A stretch of 64,000 nt of DNA, taken from contig NC_007722.1 in NCBI RefSeq assembly GCF_000013005.1, positions 439,501 through 503,500 of the forward strand, given 5' to 3'. A program made the position numbers and the translations under genes. The notes beneath the pieces are model-generated. The model was not told where the DNA came from, made no database searches, and was given only the letters and a program-made list of their open reading frames with translations. Origin of the DNA: Erythrobacter litoralis HTCC2594. GTDB lineage: Bacteria > Pseudomonadota > Alphaproteobacteria > Sphingomonadales > Sphingomonadaceae. Shown one piece after another: positions 1-9,062 of this stretch (positions are counted from its first letter, which is position 1; every line of letters begins with the position of its first letter).

Positions 1-663
1 GAAGCGGTCGAAGCGACGGGCGCGCGCGGGATTTCGGTCGACTTCACGCTGCCGGACCTGGTCGACGTGTTGGCCGCGGATGCTTTCGCGCTGGCCGAAG
101 ACCGTATCGACGCCGTTCGCCGCGAACTCGATACCAAGGATGCCGGCGGCCTCGTCGCGGCGGGGGGCGAAGCCTATCTGCCGCTGATCCATGCCGCCGG
201 ATCGCTTGGCGATGCGCTGGCTAAGCTGCGCGAACTCGACGGCGGCGGGACGCTCGCCACACGCATCGAGGCGCTTGAGACGATCGCCGATCGCATCGGC
301 GCCCGCGCCCGCGTCACTCTCGATCCGACCGAACGTCATGGCTTCGAATACCAGAGCTGGTTCGGCTTCACGATCTACGCCGACGGCGCGCGCGGCGCAC
401 TGGGGCGCGGCGGGACCTACTGGATCAAAGGCAGCGACGAAGCCGCGACCGGATTTTCGCTCTATCTCGACGCCCTGCTGCCCGCGCTCGAAGGCCGCGA
501 ACCTGCCGCGACCGTGTTCCTGCCGCTGGGGCACGATCCATCGGTGGCGGCGCGGCTGCGCGAAGAGGCCTGGCGCACGGTCGCCGCGCTCGAAGAGAGC
601 GACGATCCGCGCGCGCTGGGCTGCTCGCACCGGCTCGACGGCAGCGAGCCGGTCGCGCTCTAG
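1..663 (+). CDS. hisZ: ATP phosphoribosyltransferase regulatory subunit, C-terminal part (5' cut by window)
   Basis: The frame is open from base 1 and ends at TAG 661-663, so the N-terminus lies outside the window. The visible 220 residues resemble the C-terminal half of HisZ, a catalytically inactive class II histidyl-tRNA synthetase paralogue that activates HisG in the first step of histidine synthesis. Supporting features are an early VDFTLPDL segment, a long helical insert, then FEYQSWFGFTIYADG followed by ALGRGGTYW, which matches the beta-strand and glycine turn of motif 3 in class II synthetase-like folds. Catalytic identity cannot be judged without the N-terminal motifs. The stop overlaps the convergent aldo/keto reductase stop in a CTAG. 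Confidence 0.75.
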   Translation, partial: EAVEATGARGISVDFTLPDLVDVLAADAFALAEDRIDAVRRELDTKDAGGLVAAGGEAYLPLIHAAGSLGDALAKLRELDGGGTLATRIEALETIADRIGARARVTLDPTERHGFEYQSWFGFTIYADGARGALGRGGTYWIKGSDEAATGFSLYLDALLPALEGREPAATVFLPLGHDPSVAARLREEAWRTVAALEESDDPRALGCSHRLDGSEPVAL

Positions 664-1478
664 CTGTTGAATTCGCCCGGGTTCGGGCCCATCCGGCCGT
701 CGTCGCTGTCGAGATCGTCGATCCGCTTCATCTGCTCGTCGGTCAGCTCGAAATCGAGCGCGGTGAAATTGCTTCGGATATGGTCCGGGTTGGTCGAGCG
801 CGGCAAAGTGCTTAGCCCGCACTGGATGTGCCAGCGGATCACCACGGCCGGCGCAGACTGCCCGGTTTCTTCGGCAATCGCTTCGATGGTCTCGTTGCCG
901 AAAGCATTGCCCTGGCCGAGCGGCGACCAGCTTTGCGTGACGATGCCCATTTCGTCATGCAGCTTGCGCATCTCGCGCTGCTGGAAAGTCGGGTGCAGTT
1001 CGATCTGGTTGAGCGCCGGGACGACGCCGGTCTCGTCGACGATCCGCTTCAGATCCTCTTCGCGGAAGTTGGACACGCCGATGGACTTGGCCTTGCCCTG
1101 GTCGCGCAGTTCGATCAGCGCTTTCCATGTCTCCACGAACAGACCCTTCTCCGGGCAGGGCCAGTGGATCAGCAGCATGTCGACATGATCGCGGCCAAGC
1201 CGTGACAGACACTTGTCGGCCGCCTTCAGCGTGCGGTCATAGCCCTGGCTTTCATTCCAGATTTTCGTCTGGAGGAAGATGTCCGACCAATCGCCGATCC
1301 CTTCGCCGACCTCCTTCTCGTTGCCATAGACGGCGGCGGTGTCGATCAGCCAGTACCCGGCCTCGAGCGCGGTCTTCACCGCCCCGGCGGCGTCTTCGGG
1401 ATCGATCTCCCAGGTGCCGAAACCCAGTTGCGGGATCTGGCGGTCGTCGTTGAGCGTGAGCAGCGGATAGTCGGTCAT
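660..1478 (-). CDS. Aldo/keto reductase, 2,5-diketo-gluconate reductase-like
   Basis: A 272-residue single-domain TIM-barrel oxidoreductase that uses NADPH to reduce aldehydes and ketones in the cytoplasm. The catalytic tetrad is visible as D46 and Y51 (in LIDTAAVYGNE), K72 (QTKIW) and H105 (LLIHWP). The C-terminal cofactor loop contains LPRSTNPDHIRSN. The closest functional group by pattern is the DkgA/B type, but the physiological substrate cannot be read from sequence. The start is the ATG giving MTDYPLL, with GGAGAC a few bases upstream. The gene converges on hisZ with overlapping stop codons. Confidence 0.88.
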   Translation of the reverse strand: MTDYPLLTLNDDRQIPQLGFGTWEIDPEDAAGAVKTALEAGYWLIDTAAVYGNEKEVGEGIGDWSDIFLQTKIWNESQGYDRTLKAADKCLSRLGRDHVDMLLIHWPCPEKGLFVETWKALIELRDQGKAKSIGVSNFREEDLKRIVDETGVVPALNQIELHPTFQQREMRKLHDEMGIVTQSWSPLGQGNAFGNETIEAIAEETGQSAPAVVIRWHIQCGLSTLPRSTNPDHIRSNFTALDFELTDEQMKRIDDLDSDDGRMGPNPGEFNS

Positions 1479-1532
1479 AGTGTCTCCTTCGCTTCATCAA
1501 TGAGCGAAGGGGCTGCATGTTTCCGTCCGGTC

Positions 1533-2948
1533 TCAGGATGCAGCCATGAATCCCAGGTTACGGGTGGCGAAGCGACCGATATTGGGCGCGACGCTGGGCA
1601 ATTCGCTGTCGCTGACGCCGAACCAGCGCGCCAGCGTGGCCGAATATTCGTCGACCGAGGTGCTCGGCAGCAAGCGTCCGCGGCCGACCTGATCGTTGGA
1701 TTCAACTGACACTTGCGGCGCGGTACCGTAAAACCGTCCGCCGTTGACCGCTCCGCCGAGAATGAAATGATGTCCGCCCCAGCCGTGGTCGCTGCCGTCG
1801 CCGTTCGACGTCAGGGTGCGCCCGAAATCCGATGCGGTAAAGGCGGTCACGCGATCCGCGATGCCCATTTCTACCGTGGCCCGGTAAAAAGAGTCGAGCG
1901 CGGCGTCGACTTGCCCGAGCAGCCCTTCGTGCTGGCCGATCAACCCGTCGTGATTGTCGAAACCGCCCATCGACACCATGAAAACCTGGCGCGTAACGCC
2001 CAGGCTGCCGCGCGCGGCGATAAGGCGGGCGACGACGGAAAGCTGGTCTGCAAGGCGGTTGCCATTGCCGAAGTCCGTAGTCAGCGAGGAATTGTCGAGG
2101 GCGTTGTTTACGAAGCCACCATATTCGATCGAACGCGCCGTCGTTTGCGCGTAGTCCGCTTCGAGCAGATGTCCGTTATGCTGCCGCAACAGCGTTTCCA
2201 GTGCGCTGCTCGCCGCGCCCGAGCGATAGACATTGCGACCCAGCGCACCGATCTGCACCGCACCGCCGCTTCCGACCTGGTAGGGCAGCGCATTCTCTCC
2301 GGCCAGGAAGACGGCATTGCCGGTCGCATTGATGACCGTGAACATCGAATTGGTGTTGCTCGTCAGCGCGAGGTCGCCCATCCGGCCGCCCCATCCGGTG
2401 ACGGAACCTTCCGGGTTCGAGCTCTGCCACGTCGATTGCTGATCGTTGTGGGAGAAAAGCTTGGGCGGACGCGGTACCGAACGATTGTCGTATTGCACCC
2501 GTGTCATCGGCGCCTCGAGCGGACCGACATTCAGCAGGGGCGCCATCAGCCCCTGGTCGAAGCGCGCCTTGAGACGCGGCATCGTGGGGGCGAGCGCATA
2601 GCGGATATCGTCGGTGAGCACCTGCCCGGCGGGCTGGTTCAGGACCGACGCCGCCAGCGAATCGCGCGCCAGCGCAATACCTTCGCCCCCATTCGCCCCG
2701 CCGCGGATCGCCAGATAGCGGTTATAGTTCGCGGCATCGTAGGGGATCAGCGTGTTGCCGTGGTCGTTGCCGCCGTACAGGAACACGCAGACCAGCGCCT
2801 TGTAGCCGCCGCTCCCGCTGAAGGCAGCGGCTTCGCCGATACCCGTAAGTCCCAATGCGTAGGAGGAAGCGGCACCCGCCATCGCCAGTTGTCCGGTCCG
2901 GCGCATGAAGGCTCGGCGTGAGATTTCGTTGGTTTTTCCGATGAACAT
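1533..2948 (-). CDS. DUF1501 family secreted protein with Tat signal
   Basis: A 471-residue protein whose N-terminus has a twin-arginine motif (SRRAFM, arginines 11-12) followed by a hydrophobic Ala/Gly stretch, so export folded through Tat is likely. The mature part carries the DUF1501 hallmarks LVCVFLYGGNDHGNT near residue 55, FSHNDQQSTWQ near 165, MVSMGGFDNHDG near 325 and TASDFGRT with GSDHGWGGHHF near 370-395. DUF1501 is distantly related to the alkaline-phosphatase/sulfatase fold, but the activity is not established. It lies 14 bases after the DUF1800 gene on the same strand; these two families are commonly adjacent, which suggests one operon and a joint role in the periplasm or at the surface. 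Confidence 0.85.
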   Translation of the reverse strand: MFIGKTNEISRRAFMRRTGQLAMAGAASSYALGLTGIGEAAAFSGSGGYKALVCVFLYGGNDHGNTLIPYDAANYNRYLAIRGGANGGEGIALARDSLAASVLNQPAGQVLTDDIRYALAPTMPRLKARFDQGLMAPLLNVGPLEAPMTRVQYDNRSVPRPPKLFSHNDQQSTWQSSNPEGSVTGWGGRMGDLALTSNTNSMFTVINATGNAVFLAGENALPYQVGSGGAVQIGALGRNVYRSGAASSALETLLRQHNGHLLEADYAQTTARSIEYGGFVNNALDNSSLTTDFGNGNRLADQLSVVARLIAARGSLGVTRQVFMVSMGGFDNHDGLIGQHEGLLGQVDAALDSFYRATVEMGIADRVTAFTASDFGRTLTSNGDGSDHGWGGHHFILGGAVNGGRFYGTAPQVSVESNDQVGRGRLLPSTSVDEYSATLARWFGVSDSELPSVAPNIGRFATRNLGFMAAS

Positions 2949-2962
2949 CTGGCCGCGCTCCC

Positions 2963-4840
2963 TTACTTCTGGACCATGTAATCGTTGGACGCCATGACCA
3001 GCAGGACGGCGATATGGATGCGGCGTAGCTTGTCTTCTTCAGGATCGCTTGCCGCCACGGGATTGTCGTCCAGCGCCGCCAGGATCGTGGAGCGCGTACT
3101 CTGGCTCAACTGCCGGGCCGTCAGCAGCAGATCGAGCCTGTCGAGCAGCGCCGTGCTGTCATGCGCGATGCCGAGTTCCGAGGCGTACGGTATCTCGATA
3201 TCGTTCATCCAGCTGCCGCGCCCTTCGATGGAGCGCTCCATGAAGTTGACATATGTCGCGACGGTGCTCTCGTTCACGATCTGGAATTCGGGGGCGACGA
3301 GGCCGTTGTCGGCGGCTTGCGAATTCAACGGCACATAGCCCGGGCGAAAGAAGTTGAAGACCGAGGGCGAGCGTAGCGGAGACTGGCCGAGACGGTTGGA
3401 GCTGCTGGAAAGATCCCCGACGTCCCAATTGCCGCTGGAGGAGCGCGCGCCGAAGGTTCGGCCGAATTGCGCGAAACGCAGCATGGGCTCGCGCAATTTG
3501 CCGAAGGTGTTCGATGACACGCCGCTGTCGGACAACGCCTCGTCGTCCAGCAGGACGGCCTTGAACATGGCGCGCAGATCGCCGCGCACGCCGCTGCCGT
3601 TGTTGTTGAAGGTTTCCGCCACGCGCTGGACGTAGGCCGGGCTGGGATTGCTGGTGACCAGGCGCTGGATCATCTGCCTGCCGAGAAACGGCCCGACATT
3701 CGGATGGTTGTAAAGCGCGTCCAATGTCAGGCGCAAAGTTTCTGCCGCGCCGGTGCCGGGCGCGATGGTGGTGCCGAGAAAGCTCTTTTCCTCGTCGGAG
3801 TGGAATCCTTCCCCGCGCGGGCGACGCCATTTTGCAAGATCGGCCGTCATCGGCTGGCGGGCGTAATCGGGGTCCTGCACTTGGCGCCCGCCATCGCCGG
3901 CATTCGTCGTGAAACCGACGCCCGAATAATCGTAGTCGTAGCCGGTGAACGCCTTGGCAATCCCGGTGACGTCGTCATTGTCGTAGGTGTCGACAGGATC
4001 GCCTGCACTGTCGGTGCGTAGCGAGCCGTCGATATTGAGCTCGTAGAGGCCGATCGAGAACAGCTGCATGACCTCTCGGCCATAATTTTCGTCGGGCACC
4101 CGCCCTTTGCCGTCGGCCTTGCGATTGCCCAGCGTGTTGAGGAACACTCCCATGGCGGGGTTTAGCGTGATCGCTTCGAGCAGGTCGCGATAATTGCCGA
4201 AGGCATGCTCGTTGAGGATGTCCCAATACTCGCCCAGCGCCTGGCTGCGCCAGGTGATGCTTACGCTGTTGAGCGAGACCACGAAGAATTCCGACAGCGC
4301 CAGCGCGGCTCGCTTGCGCACTCCGCTGGTGCCGCGAATCAGCTGGCTCCACATCATGTTGTCGGCGGGGCGGCGGCTGAAATAATGGCGGTTGCCGTCG
4401 ACCGCATCATAGCCGCGGTCGGCGAAGAAGGCGCGGGCGGAGCGGTCATTGCCGAGGTTCATCTGCGCATCGAGCCACGGCTCGTAGCCCAAATCCTTGA
4501 CCTCCGCGATTGCGCCATCGGAAGCGGCGATGGAGGCCTGCAAAATGAAGCGCGCAGCCTGCGCATCGGTCTGCGGCTTGAGGACGGTCGGCGCCGGGGT
4601 TCCGCCACCACCTGTCGGCGGGGCACCGCCTCCGCCCGAACTGCCCGAGCCCCCGTCGCCTCCGCCGCAGGCCGCCGTGGCAAGCGCCAGCGAACCGACC
4701 GCCGCGCGTGCAGCAAGCCCGGCGGAGGTTGCACCCTCAGTATGTAGCTCTGCAGGATGTGCGCCCTGACTGCCATCCTCGCCCACGCTCTCGCGCACAG
4801 GCACGGTGGCGCTCGCCGTTTCCAGCGTTTGATCCCTCAT
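2963..4840 (-). CDS. DUF1800 family secreted protein
   Basis: About 625 residues from the ATG giving MRDQTLE, with GGGAG upstream; an in-frame start 32 codons earlier is open but less convincing. Near residue 60 is an Ala-rich hydrophobic segment ending TAAC, followed by a Gly/Ser/Pro linker. This looks like an imperfect lipoprotein or signal region behind an unusually long N-terminus. Typical DUF1800 segments follow: NYGREVMQLFSIGLYEL, IAKAFTGYDYD, HSDEEKSFLG, LVTSNPSPAYVQRVAETF and SPSVFNFFRPGYVP. Function is unknown. It is first in a two-gene operon with the DUF1501 protein. The export mode is uncertain because no clean signal peptide starts at residue 1. Confidence 0.82.
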   Translation of the reverse strand: MRDQTLETASATVPVRESVGEDGSQGAHPAELHTEGATSAGLAARAAVGSLALATAACGGGDGGSGSSGGGGAPPTGGGGTPAPTVLKPQTDAQAARFILQASIAASDGAIAEVKDLGYEPWLDAQMNLGNDRSARAFFADRGYDAVDGNRHYFSRRPADNMMWSQLIRGTSGVRKRAALALSEFFVVSLNSVSITWRSQALGEYWDILNEHAFGNYRDLLEAITLNPAMGVFLNTLGNRKADGKGRVPDENYGREVMQLFSIGLYELNIDGSLRTDSAGDPVDTYDNDDVTGIAKAFTGYDYDYSGVGFTTNAGDGGRQVQDPDYARQPMTADLAKWRRPRGEGFHSDEEKSFLGTTIAPGTGAAETLRLTLDALYNHPNVGPFLGRQMIQRLVTSNPSPAYVQRVAETFNNNGSGVRGDLRAMFKAVLLDDEALSDSGVSSNTFGKLREPMLRFAQFGRTFGARSSSGNWDVGDLSSSSNRLGQSPLRSPSVFNFFRPGYVPLNSQAADNGLVAPEFQIVNESTVATYVNFMERSIEGRGSWMNDIEIPYASELGIAHDSTALLDRLDLLLTARQLSQSTRSTILAALDDNPVAASDPEEDKLRRIHIAVLLVMASNDYMVQK

Positions 4841-5367
4841 GCGACCCGGCTCCCGTCCAGTACCGGCCTTCGCACCCCTGCGACGACCTAGCACAGCCCC
4901 CGGACTAACGCCCCCTCTTGCGCAATGTGTTACCACGCAGCGTTAGTGGGAAATTTACTACGCCGCGGGACGGTCCCTGGCGAGAGGACAAGGGAACGGG
5001 CCGTCGGGTTTCGCACTCGGCCCGCCGCCGAAAGGGGCGTTTCCTACACGCGCCCCCTCGGGTAGAGGCTTGATATGCCAAGTTCGCGATCGCTCCTGCC
5101 CGCCTGCCGCGTGCCATCTGGGTAAAAGTCACACGCCGGAAACGAATATGGCCAGTAAATTATTGATCGGACGAAGAAAAATACGAAACTGGCGATGTCT
5201 GAAAAACCGATCCGGCCTCAACATAAACGCTTCGACTTGACCGCAATCTGTCCTCACCCTAACCCGCGCACCGTATCCGGAACGCTCCGTCGTTCCTCCA
5301 TCCCATCCCCTGGTCGAGTCCTGTCGAAGGACCTTGTGGATCCCCCGGCAGGGGAAGAGGCATACCC
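4841..5367. other. Intergenic region between DUF1800 gene and purA
   Basis: These 527 bases separate divergent genes. A short AT-rich block at about 5140-5190 is the most likely place for the purA promoter, but I see no confident -35/-10 pair. At 5313-5333 a GAGTCCTGTCGAAGGACC segment looks like a decayed single arm of the dispersed palindrome found elsewhere in the window. A 75-codon minus-strand frame at 4905-5132 has no recognisable features and I do not call it. Confidence 0.5.
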
Positions 5368-6657
5368 ATGGCTAACGTAACCGTAATCGGCGCCCAGTGG
5401 GGCGATGAGGGCAAGGGCAAGATCGTCGACTGGCTGGCCGACCGCGCCGATGCGGTCGTACGGTTTCAGGGTGGGCACAATGCCGGCCACACGCTGGTGG
5501 TCGATGGCACCACTTACAAGCTGAGCCTGCTGCCGAGCGGGATCGTGTCGGGCACGTTGTCGATAATCGGCAATGGTGTCGTGCTCGATCCGTGGGCGCT
5601 CAAGCAAGAGGTCGAGAAGCTCGAGGGGCAGGGCGTCACGATCAACGACGACAATTTCGCCATCGCCGACAATTGCCCGCTGATCCTGCCGATCCACCGC
5701 GATCTCGACGGCCTGCGTGAAGCTGCAGCCGGTACCGGCAAGATCGGCACCACCGGTCGCGGCATCGGCCCGGCTTATGAAGACAAGGTCGGCCGCCGCG
5801 CGATCCGCGTGTGCGACCTCGAACATCTCGACAGCCTGGAGCCGCAGCTCGACCGCCTCTGCGCCCATCACGATGCGCTGCGCGCCGGGTTCGAGGAGCC
5901 GCCCGTGGATCGGGAGCGGCTATTGGGCGACCTTCGCGAAATCGCGCCCTTCGTGCTCCGCTTTGCGCAGCCGGTGTGGAAGCGGCTGAAGAAAGTGCGC
6001 AAGGCGGGCGCGAAGATCCTCTTTGAAGGCGCGCAGGGCGTGCTGCTCGATGTCGATCACGGCACCTATCCCTTCGTCACCAGTTCCAACACCGTCAGCG
6101 GCACGGCAGCGAGCGGCAGCGGATTAGGGCCAGGGGCGGCGGGCTTCGTCCTCGGCATCGTCAAGGCCTATACCACCCGCGTCGGCAGCGGCCCTTTCCC
6201 GACCGAACTCGACGATGAAATCGGCCAGCGGCTGGGTGAGCGAGGGCATGAATTCGGCACCGTCACTGGTCGCCAGCGCCGGGTCGGATGGTTCGATGCC
6301 GTGCTGGTGCGCCAGACCTGCGCGATCAGTGGCGTAACCGGTATCGCGCTGACCAAGATCGACGTGCTTGATGGGCTGGATACGGTGAAGATCTGCACGG
6401 GCTACCGGCTTAACAATAATGTCTACGATTACCTGCCGAGCCATGCCGCGAGCCAGGCGGCGGTGGAACCGATCTACGAGGAAATGGAAGGCTGGAGCGA
6501 AAGCACTGCCGGCGCGCGGAGCTTTGCCGACCTGCCCGCCAATGCGGTGAAATACATCCAGCGCATCCAGGAACTGATCGAATGCCCAGTGGCGCTGGTC
6601 TCGACCAGCCCCGAGCGTGACGACACCATTTTGATGCGCGATCCGTTTATGGATTGA
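5368..6657 (+). CDS. purA: Adenylosuccinate synthetase
   Basis: A 429-residue cytoplasmic enzyme, the usual family length, that joins IMP and aspartate using GTP in the first committed step to AMP. The glycine-rich loop WGDEGKGK spans residues 11-18 with catalytic D13, and H41 is in GGHNAGHT. The signature [14 protein letters not shown] is at about 127-140, and the C-terminal loop [11 protein letters not shown] binds aspartate and IMP. The ATG follows a purine-rich GGGGAAGAGG stretch. The stop abuts the convergent acyl-CoA synthetase stop in a TGATCA palindrome, leaving no room for a terminator. Confidence 0.97.
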   Translation: MANVTVIGAQWGDEGKGKIVDWLADRADAVVRFQGGHNAGHTLVVDGTTYKLSLLPSGIVSGTLSIIGNGVVLDPWALKQEVEKLEGQGVTINDDNFAIADNCPLILPIHRDLDGLREAAAGTGKIGTTGRGIGPAYEDKVGRRAIRVCDLEHLDSLEPQLDRLCAHHDALRAGFEEPPVDRERLLGDLREIAPFVLRFAQPVWKRLKKVRKAGAKILFEGAQGVLLDVDHGTYPFVTSSNTVSGTAASGSGLGPGAAGFVLGIVKAYTTRVGSGPFPTELDDEIGQRLGERGHEFGTVTGRQRRVGWFDAVLVRQTCAISGVTGIALTKIDVLDGLDTVKICTGYRLNNNVYDYLPSHAASQAAVEPIYEEMEGWSESTAGARSFADLPANAVKYIQRIQELIECPVALVSTSPERDDTILMRDPFMD

Positions 6658-8283
6658 TCAGGCGTCGCTGCCGACCGCCGCCAGCGCGGTTTCCTTAGCC
6701 CAGGCATAGTCGGCCTTGCCATTCGCGGCGCGGGCCACTTCGTCGACCACGACCAACTGGCGCGGCATCTTGTATCCGGCCAGCCTGGTGCGCGCGAAAT
6801 CGATCACTTCGCCCTGGTCGATCGTGTGGCCCTCGCTCTGCGAAACCACCGCCACGATGCGCTCGCCGAAGCGGTCATCGGGCACGCCGACCACCAGTGC
6901 ATCCCAGACGCTGTCATGCGCCTTCAACGCTTCCTCGACTTCCTCGGGGAAGACCTTCTCGCCGCCAGTATTTATGCAAACCGATCCGCGCCCGAGCAGG
7001 ATCAGCGAACCGTCCTTCGCGACCTTGGCGAAGTCGCCGGCGAAGGAATAACGATGGCCGCGTATTTCGCGGAACGTCTTGGCGCTCTTTTCCGGGTCCT
7101 TGTAATAGGCGATCGGCGTGAAGCCGCCATTGGCGATCATGCCGATCGCGTCCGACCCGGGCACGACTTCTTCGTCGTTCTCGTCGAATACCTTGGTGTC
7201 CTTGCCGAGTTCGAACTTGGCCGTCTCGCTGGGCGGTGCGGCGCGCGATGTGATGGAGGAGCCCATGCTGCCCTCGGTCGAACCGATGGCGTCGCGGATC
7301 TCGATGTCGAGATGTTCGAGCAGGCCGAGCTTGGTCTCGGCGGAGAACATCGCGCCCGAAGAAACGATCGCCTGCAGCCTCGAGAGGTCATAGGGCTCGC
7401 CGCGCTCTGCCGCCGCGCGCAGCGACGCCAGCAGCGGCTTGGCAAAGGCATCGCCGACCACGACGATCACATTGGCGCCGACCTTGGCGGCATATTCCCA
7501 CGTCCGGTCGGGATCGAACTTCTCGTCGCGCAAGGTCGCGACCGCGCCGCCCGCCGTATGCGCGGCGAACCCGCCGAGCCACATACCGGTGCCGTGCATC
7601 AGCGGGCAGGCGGGGAAGGCGATCGGCGACATGCCCGCTGCCGCCAATTGCTTGACCGCGCCGAGCAGGATTTCCTTAGATGGCTCGATATCCGGCCCAA
7701 GGATGAAACCCGCGATCGCTTTCACGAAATCGCCCTGCCGGTACACCACGCCCTTAGGCATGCCCGTCGTGCCTCCGGTGTAAACCATGTAATGATCGTC
7801 TTCGCTGTAGGCGAGGCGCGGGAGTGGGTCGTGCCCGGCGGTCACCGCTTCCAGGTCCTTGGCGCCTTCGAGCTTTTCGCCGCTGCCATCCTCGATCTGG
7901 ATCGCCAGCTTGAGCTTGGGCAGCTTGTCGCGAATTGCGGCGAGGCGCGGTGCGAAGCGGGCATCGAAGAACACCGCATCGACATCGGCATTGTCGAACA
8001 GGTAGACCAGTTCGTCGTCGACATAGCGGTAATTGACATTGATCGGCACCGCGCGCGCCTTGAACACAGCGAATTGCGCTTCGAGGAACGCGGAGGAGTT
8101 GTGCCCGTAGATCGCGACCTTGGCATCGGGCTCGATCCCGTGCTCGACCAGCGCCGCCGCCAGCCGCGACGCGCGATCCTCGTATTCGCGCCAAGTGCGT
8201 TTCGCATCGCCTTCGATCAGCGCGACATTGTCGGGCACCAGCGAAGCGATCTTCTCGAACAGGTCGGCAAAATGCCAGATCAT
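6658..8283 (-). CDS. Acyl-CoA synthetase (AMP-forming, ANL superfamily)
   Basis: A 541-residue adenylate-forming enzyme expected to activate a carboxylic acid with ATP and CoA. The P-loop-like motif YTGGTTGMPKG is at 168-178. The acyl-AMP motif region IGSTEGSMG, the hinge FAKVAKDGSLILLGRG and INTGGEKVFPEEVE all follow. The C-terminal catalytic lysine is in ANGKADY near 523. The overall pattern resembles the FadD3/FadD17-like acyl-CoA synthetases of actinobacteria and sphingomonads rather than classical FadD, so a bulky or steroid-derived substrate is possible but not shown. It is a single gene on the minus strand, divergent from the L,D-transpeptidase-like gene. Confidence 0.88.
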   Translation of the reverse strand: MIWHFADLFEKIASLVPDNVALIEGDAKRTWREYEDRASRLAAALVEHGIEPDAKVAIYGHNSSAFLEAQFAVFKARAVPINVNYRYVDDELVYLFDNADVDAVFFDARFAPRLAAIRDKLPKLKLAIQIEDGSGEKLEGAKDLEAVTAGHDPLPRLAYSEDDHYMVYTGGTTGMPKGVVYRQGDFVKAIAGFILGPDIEPSKEILLGAVKQLAAAGMSPIAFPACPLMHGTGMWLGGFAAHTAGGAVATLRDEKFDPDRTWEYAAKVGANVIVVVGDAFAKPLLASLRAAAERGEPYDLSRLQAIVSSGAMFSAETKLGLLEHLDIEIRDAIGSTEGSMGSSITSRAAPPSETAKFELGKDTKVFDENDEEVVPGSDAIGMIANGGFTPIAYYKDPEKSAKTFREIRGHRYSFAGDFAKVAKDGSLILLGRGSVCINTGGEKVFPEEVEEALKAHDSVWDALVVGVPDDRFGERIVAVVSQSEGHTIDQGEVIDFARTRLAGYKMPRQLVVVDEVARAANGKADYAWAKETALAAVGSDA

Positions 8284-8345
8284 GGCTGTCTCTCCTCAGG
8301 CATCCCCTGCGCTGCACTATGTGCCGAGGGGGCAAACTTGTCACG

Positions 8346-8360
8346 GTTCATTGCAGGTTC
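8346..8360 (+). promoter_or_regulatory. LexA-type box GTTC-N7-GTTC
   Basis: GTTC at 8346-8349 and GTTC at 8357-8360 are separated by exactly seven bases, matching the alphaproteobacterial LexA direct-repeat consensus. It lies 24 bases before the start of the L,D-transpeptidase-like gene and 62 bases before the divergent acyl-CoA synthetase start. This is a motif match only; two other perfect matches occur near gene starts in this window. Confidence 0.4.
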
Positions 8361-8384
8361 CGGCCAATGCCCTAGCATAGTCCC

Positions 8385-8894
8385 ATGATCCGCTTCCGCA
8401 TTCCGGCCTTGATGCTCGGCCTAGCATTCGTCGCATCCTGCGCGCCGACGCCGCAGCCGGTGTCTGTCGAGGCGCCGCCGGTCGATTTCCTGCTGGTCGA
8501 CAAGTCGGACCGGACCCTGGCGCTTTATCGCGACGGGGCGGAAGTGCGACGCTACACGGGCCTGCAATTCGGCGATGCGCCACTGGGCCACAAGCGCTTC
8601 GAAGGGGACGAGCGCACGCCGGAAGGCCGCTATACGATCGATACGCGCAATCCGAACAGCGCCTATTACCTGTCCCTGCGGGTCTCCTATCCCAACGCGC
8701 AGGACCGCGCCTATGCCGAGGGGCAGGGGCGCGATCCCGGGGGTGACATCTTCCTGCACGGCCAGCCGAACTGGTTGCCGGCGGGGCGCATGCCGGGGGA
8801 CTGGACCGATGGTTGCATAGCCTTCACCAACGCCGAGATGGACGAGCTGTGGCGGCTGGTGCGCGACGGAACACCGATCGAAATCCGCCCCTAG
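8385..8894 (+). CDS. L,D-transpeptidase (YkuD) domain lipoprotein
   Basis: 169 residues with a short lipoprotein signal ending LAFVASC, so lipidation at C19 is predicted. The YkuD core follows: FLLVDKSDRTLALY, then GHKRFEGDERTPEGRY, the catalytic-site histidine H125 in FLHGQ, and a DGCIAFT loop with C144. The usual family signature is HG-x(10-20)-S-x-G-C-I/V; here the serine position is T or D (WTDGCIAF), but the cysteine is intact. Such proteins make or edit 3-3 peptidoglycan crosslinks or attach proteins to the wall. A LexA-like box lies just upstream. Confidence 0.85.
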   Translation: MIRFRIPALMLGLAFVASCAPTPQPVSVEAPPVDFLLVDKSDRTLALYRDGAEVRRYTGLQFGDAPLGHKRFEGDERTPEGRYTIDTRNPNSAYYLSLRVSYPNAQDRAYAEGQGRDPGGDIFLHGQPNWLPAGRMPGDWTDGCIAFTNAEMDELWRLVRDGTPIEIRP

Positions 8895-8895
8895 C

Positions 8896-9000
8896 TTACT
8901 TCGCGCCCAGCTCGGCGACCTGAGTCTGCAGGCGTTTCACTTCCTTCAGCAGCATCAGCCCGACCACGATGGCGATGGCAAAGGCGGTTTTCTTGGTCAC
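8896..9000 (-). CDS. Predicted 34-residue single-span membrane microprotein
   Basis: A GTG-started frame of 34 codons ending in TAA. It reads as a short lysine-containing N-terminus (MTKK), a hydrophobic helix of about 14 residues (TAFAIAIVVGLMLL), then a heptad-like polar helix (KEVKRLQTQVAELGAK). This positive-inside, membrane-plus-coiled-coil design is what real microproteins look like and is not expected by chance. There is no strong ribosome binding site before the GTG, which lowers confidence. It sits tail-to-tail with the L,D-transpeptidase-like gene (2-base gap) and divergent from the winged-helix regulator whose promoter has a LexA-like box. Confidence 0.5.
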   Translation of the reverse strand: MTKKTAFAIAIVVGLMLLKEVKRLQTQVAELGAK

Positions 9001-9062
9001 ACCCGATAGTCGCGCATGAAAGCCAAAAGGTTCGGTCCGCCAAACAGATGTAGCCAGTATTC

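Noticed and set aside
4905..5132. 75-codon minus-strand frame upstream of DUF1800
   Set aside because: No ribosome binding site, arginine-rich, no conserved feature.
6826..8388. 520-codon plus-strand frame opposite the acyl-CoA synthetase gene
   Set aside because: It lies wholly antisense to a clear AMP-forming synthetase, has no recognisable motifs, and is rich in Arg/Gly/His as expected of antisense frames in high-GC DNA.
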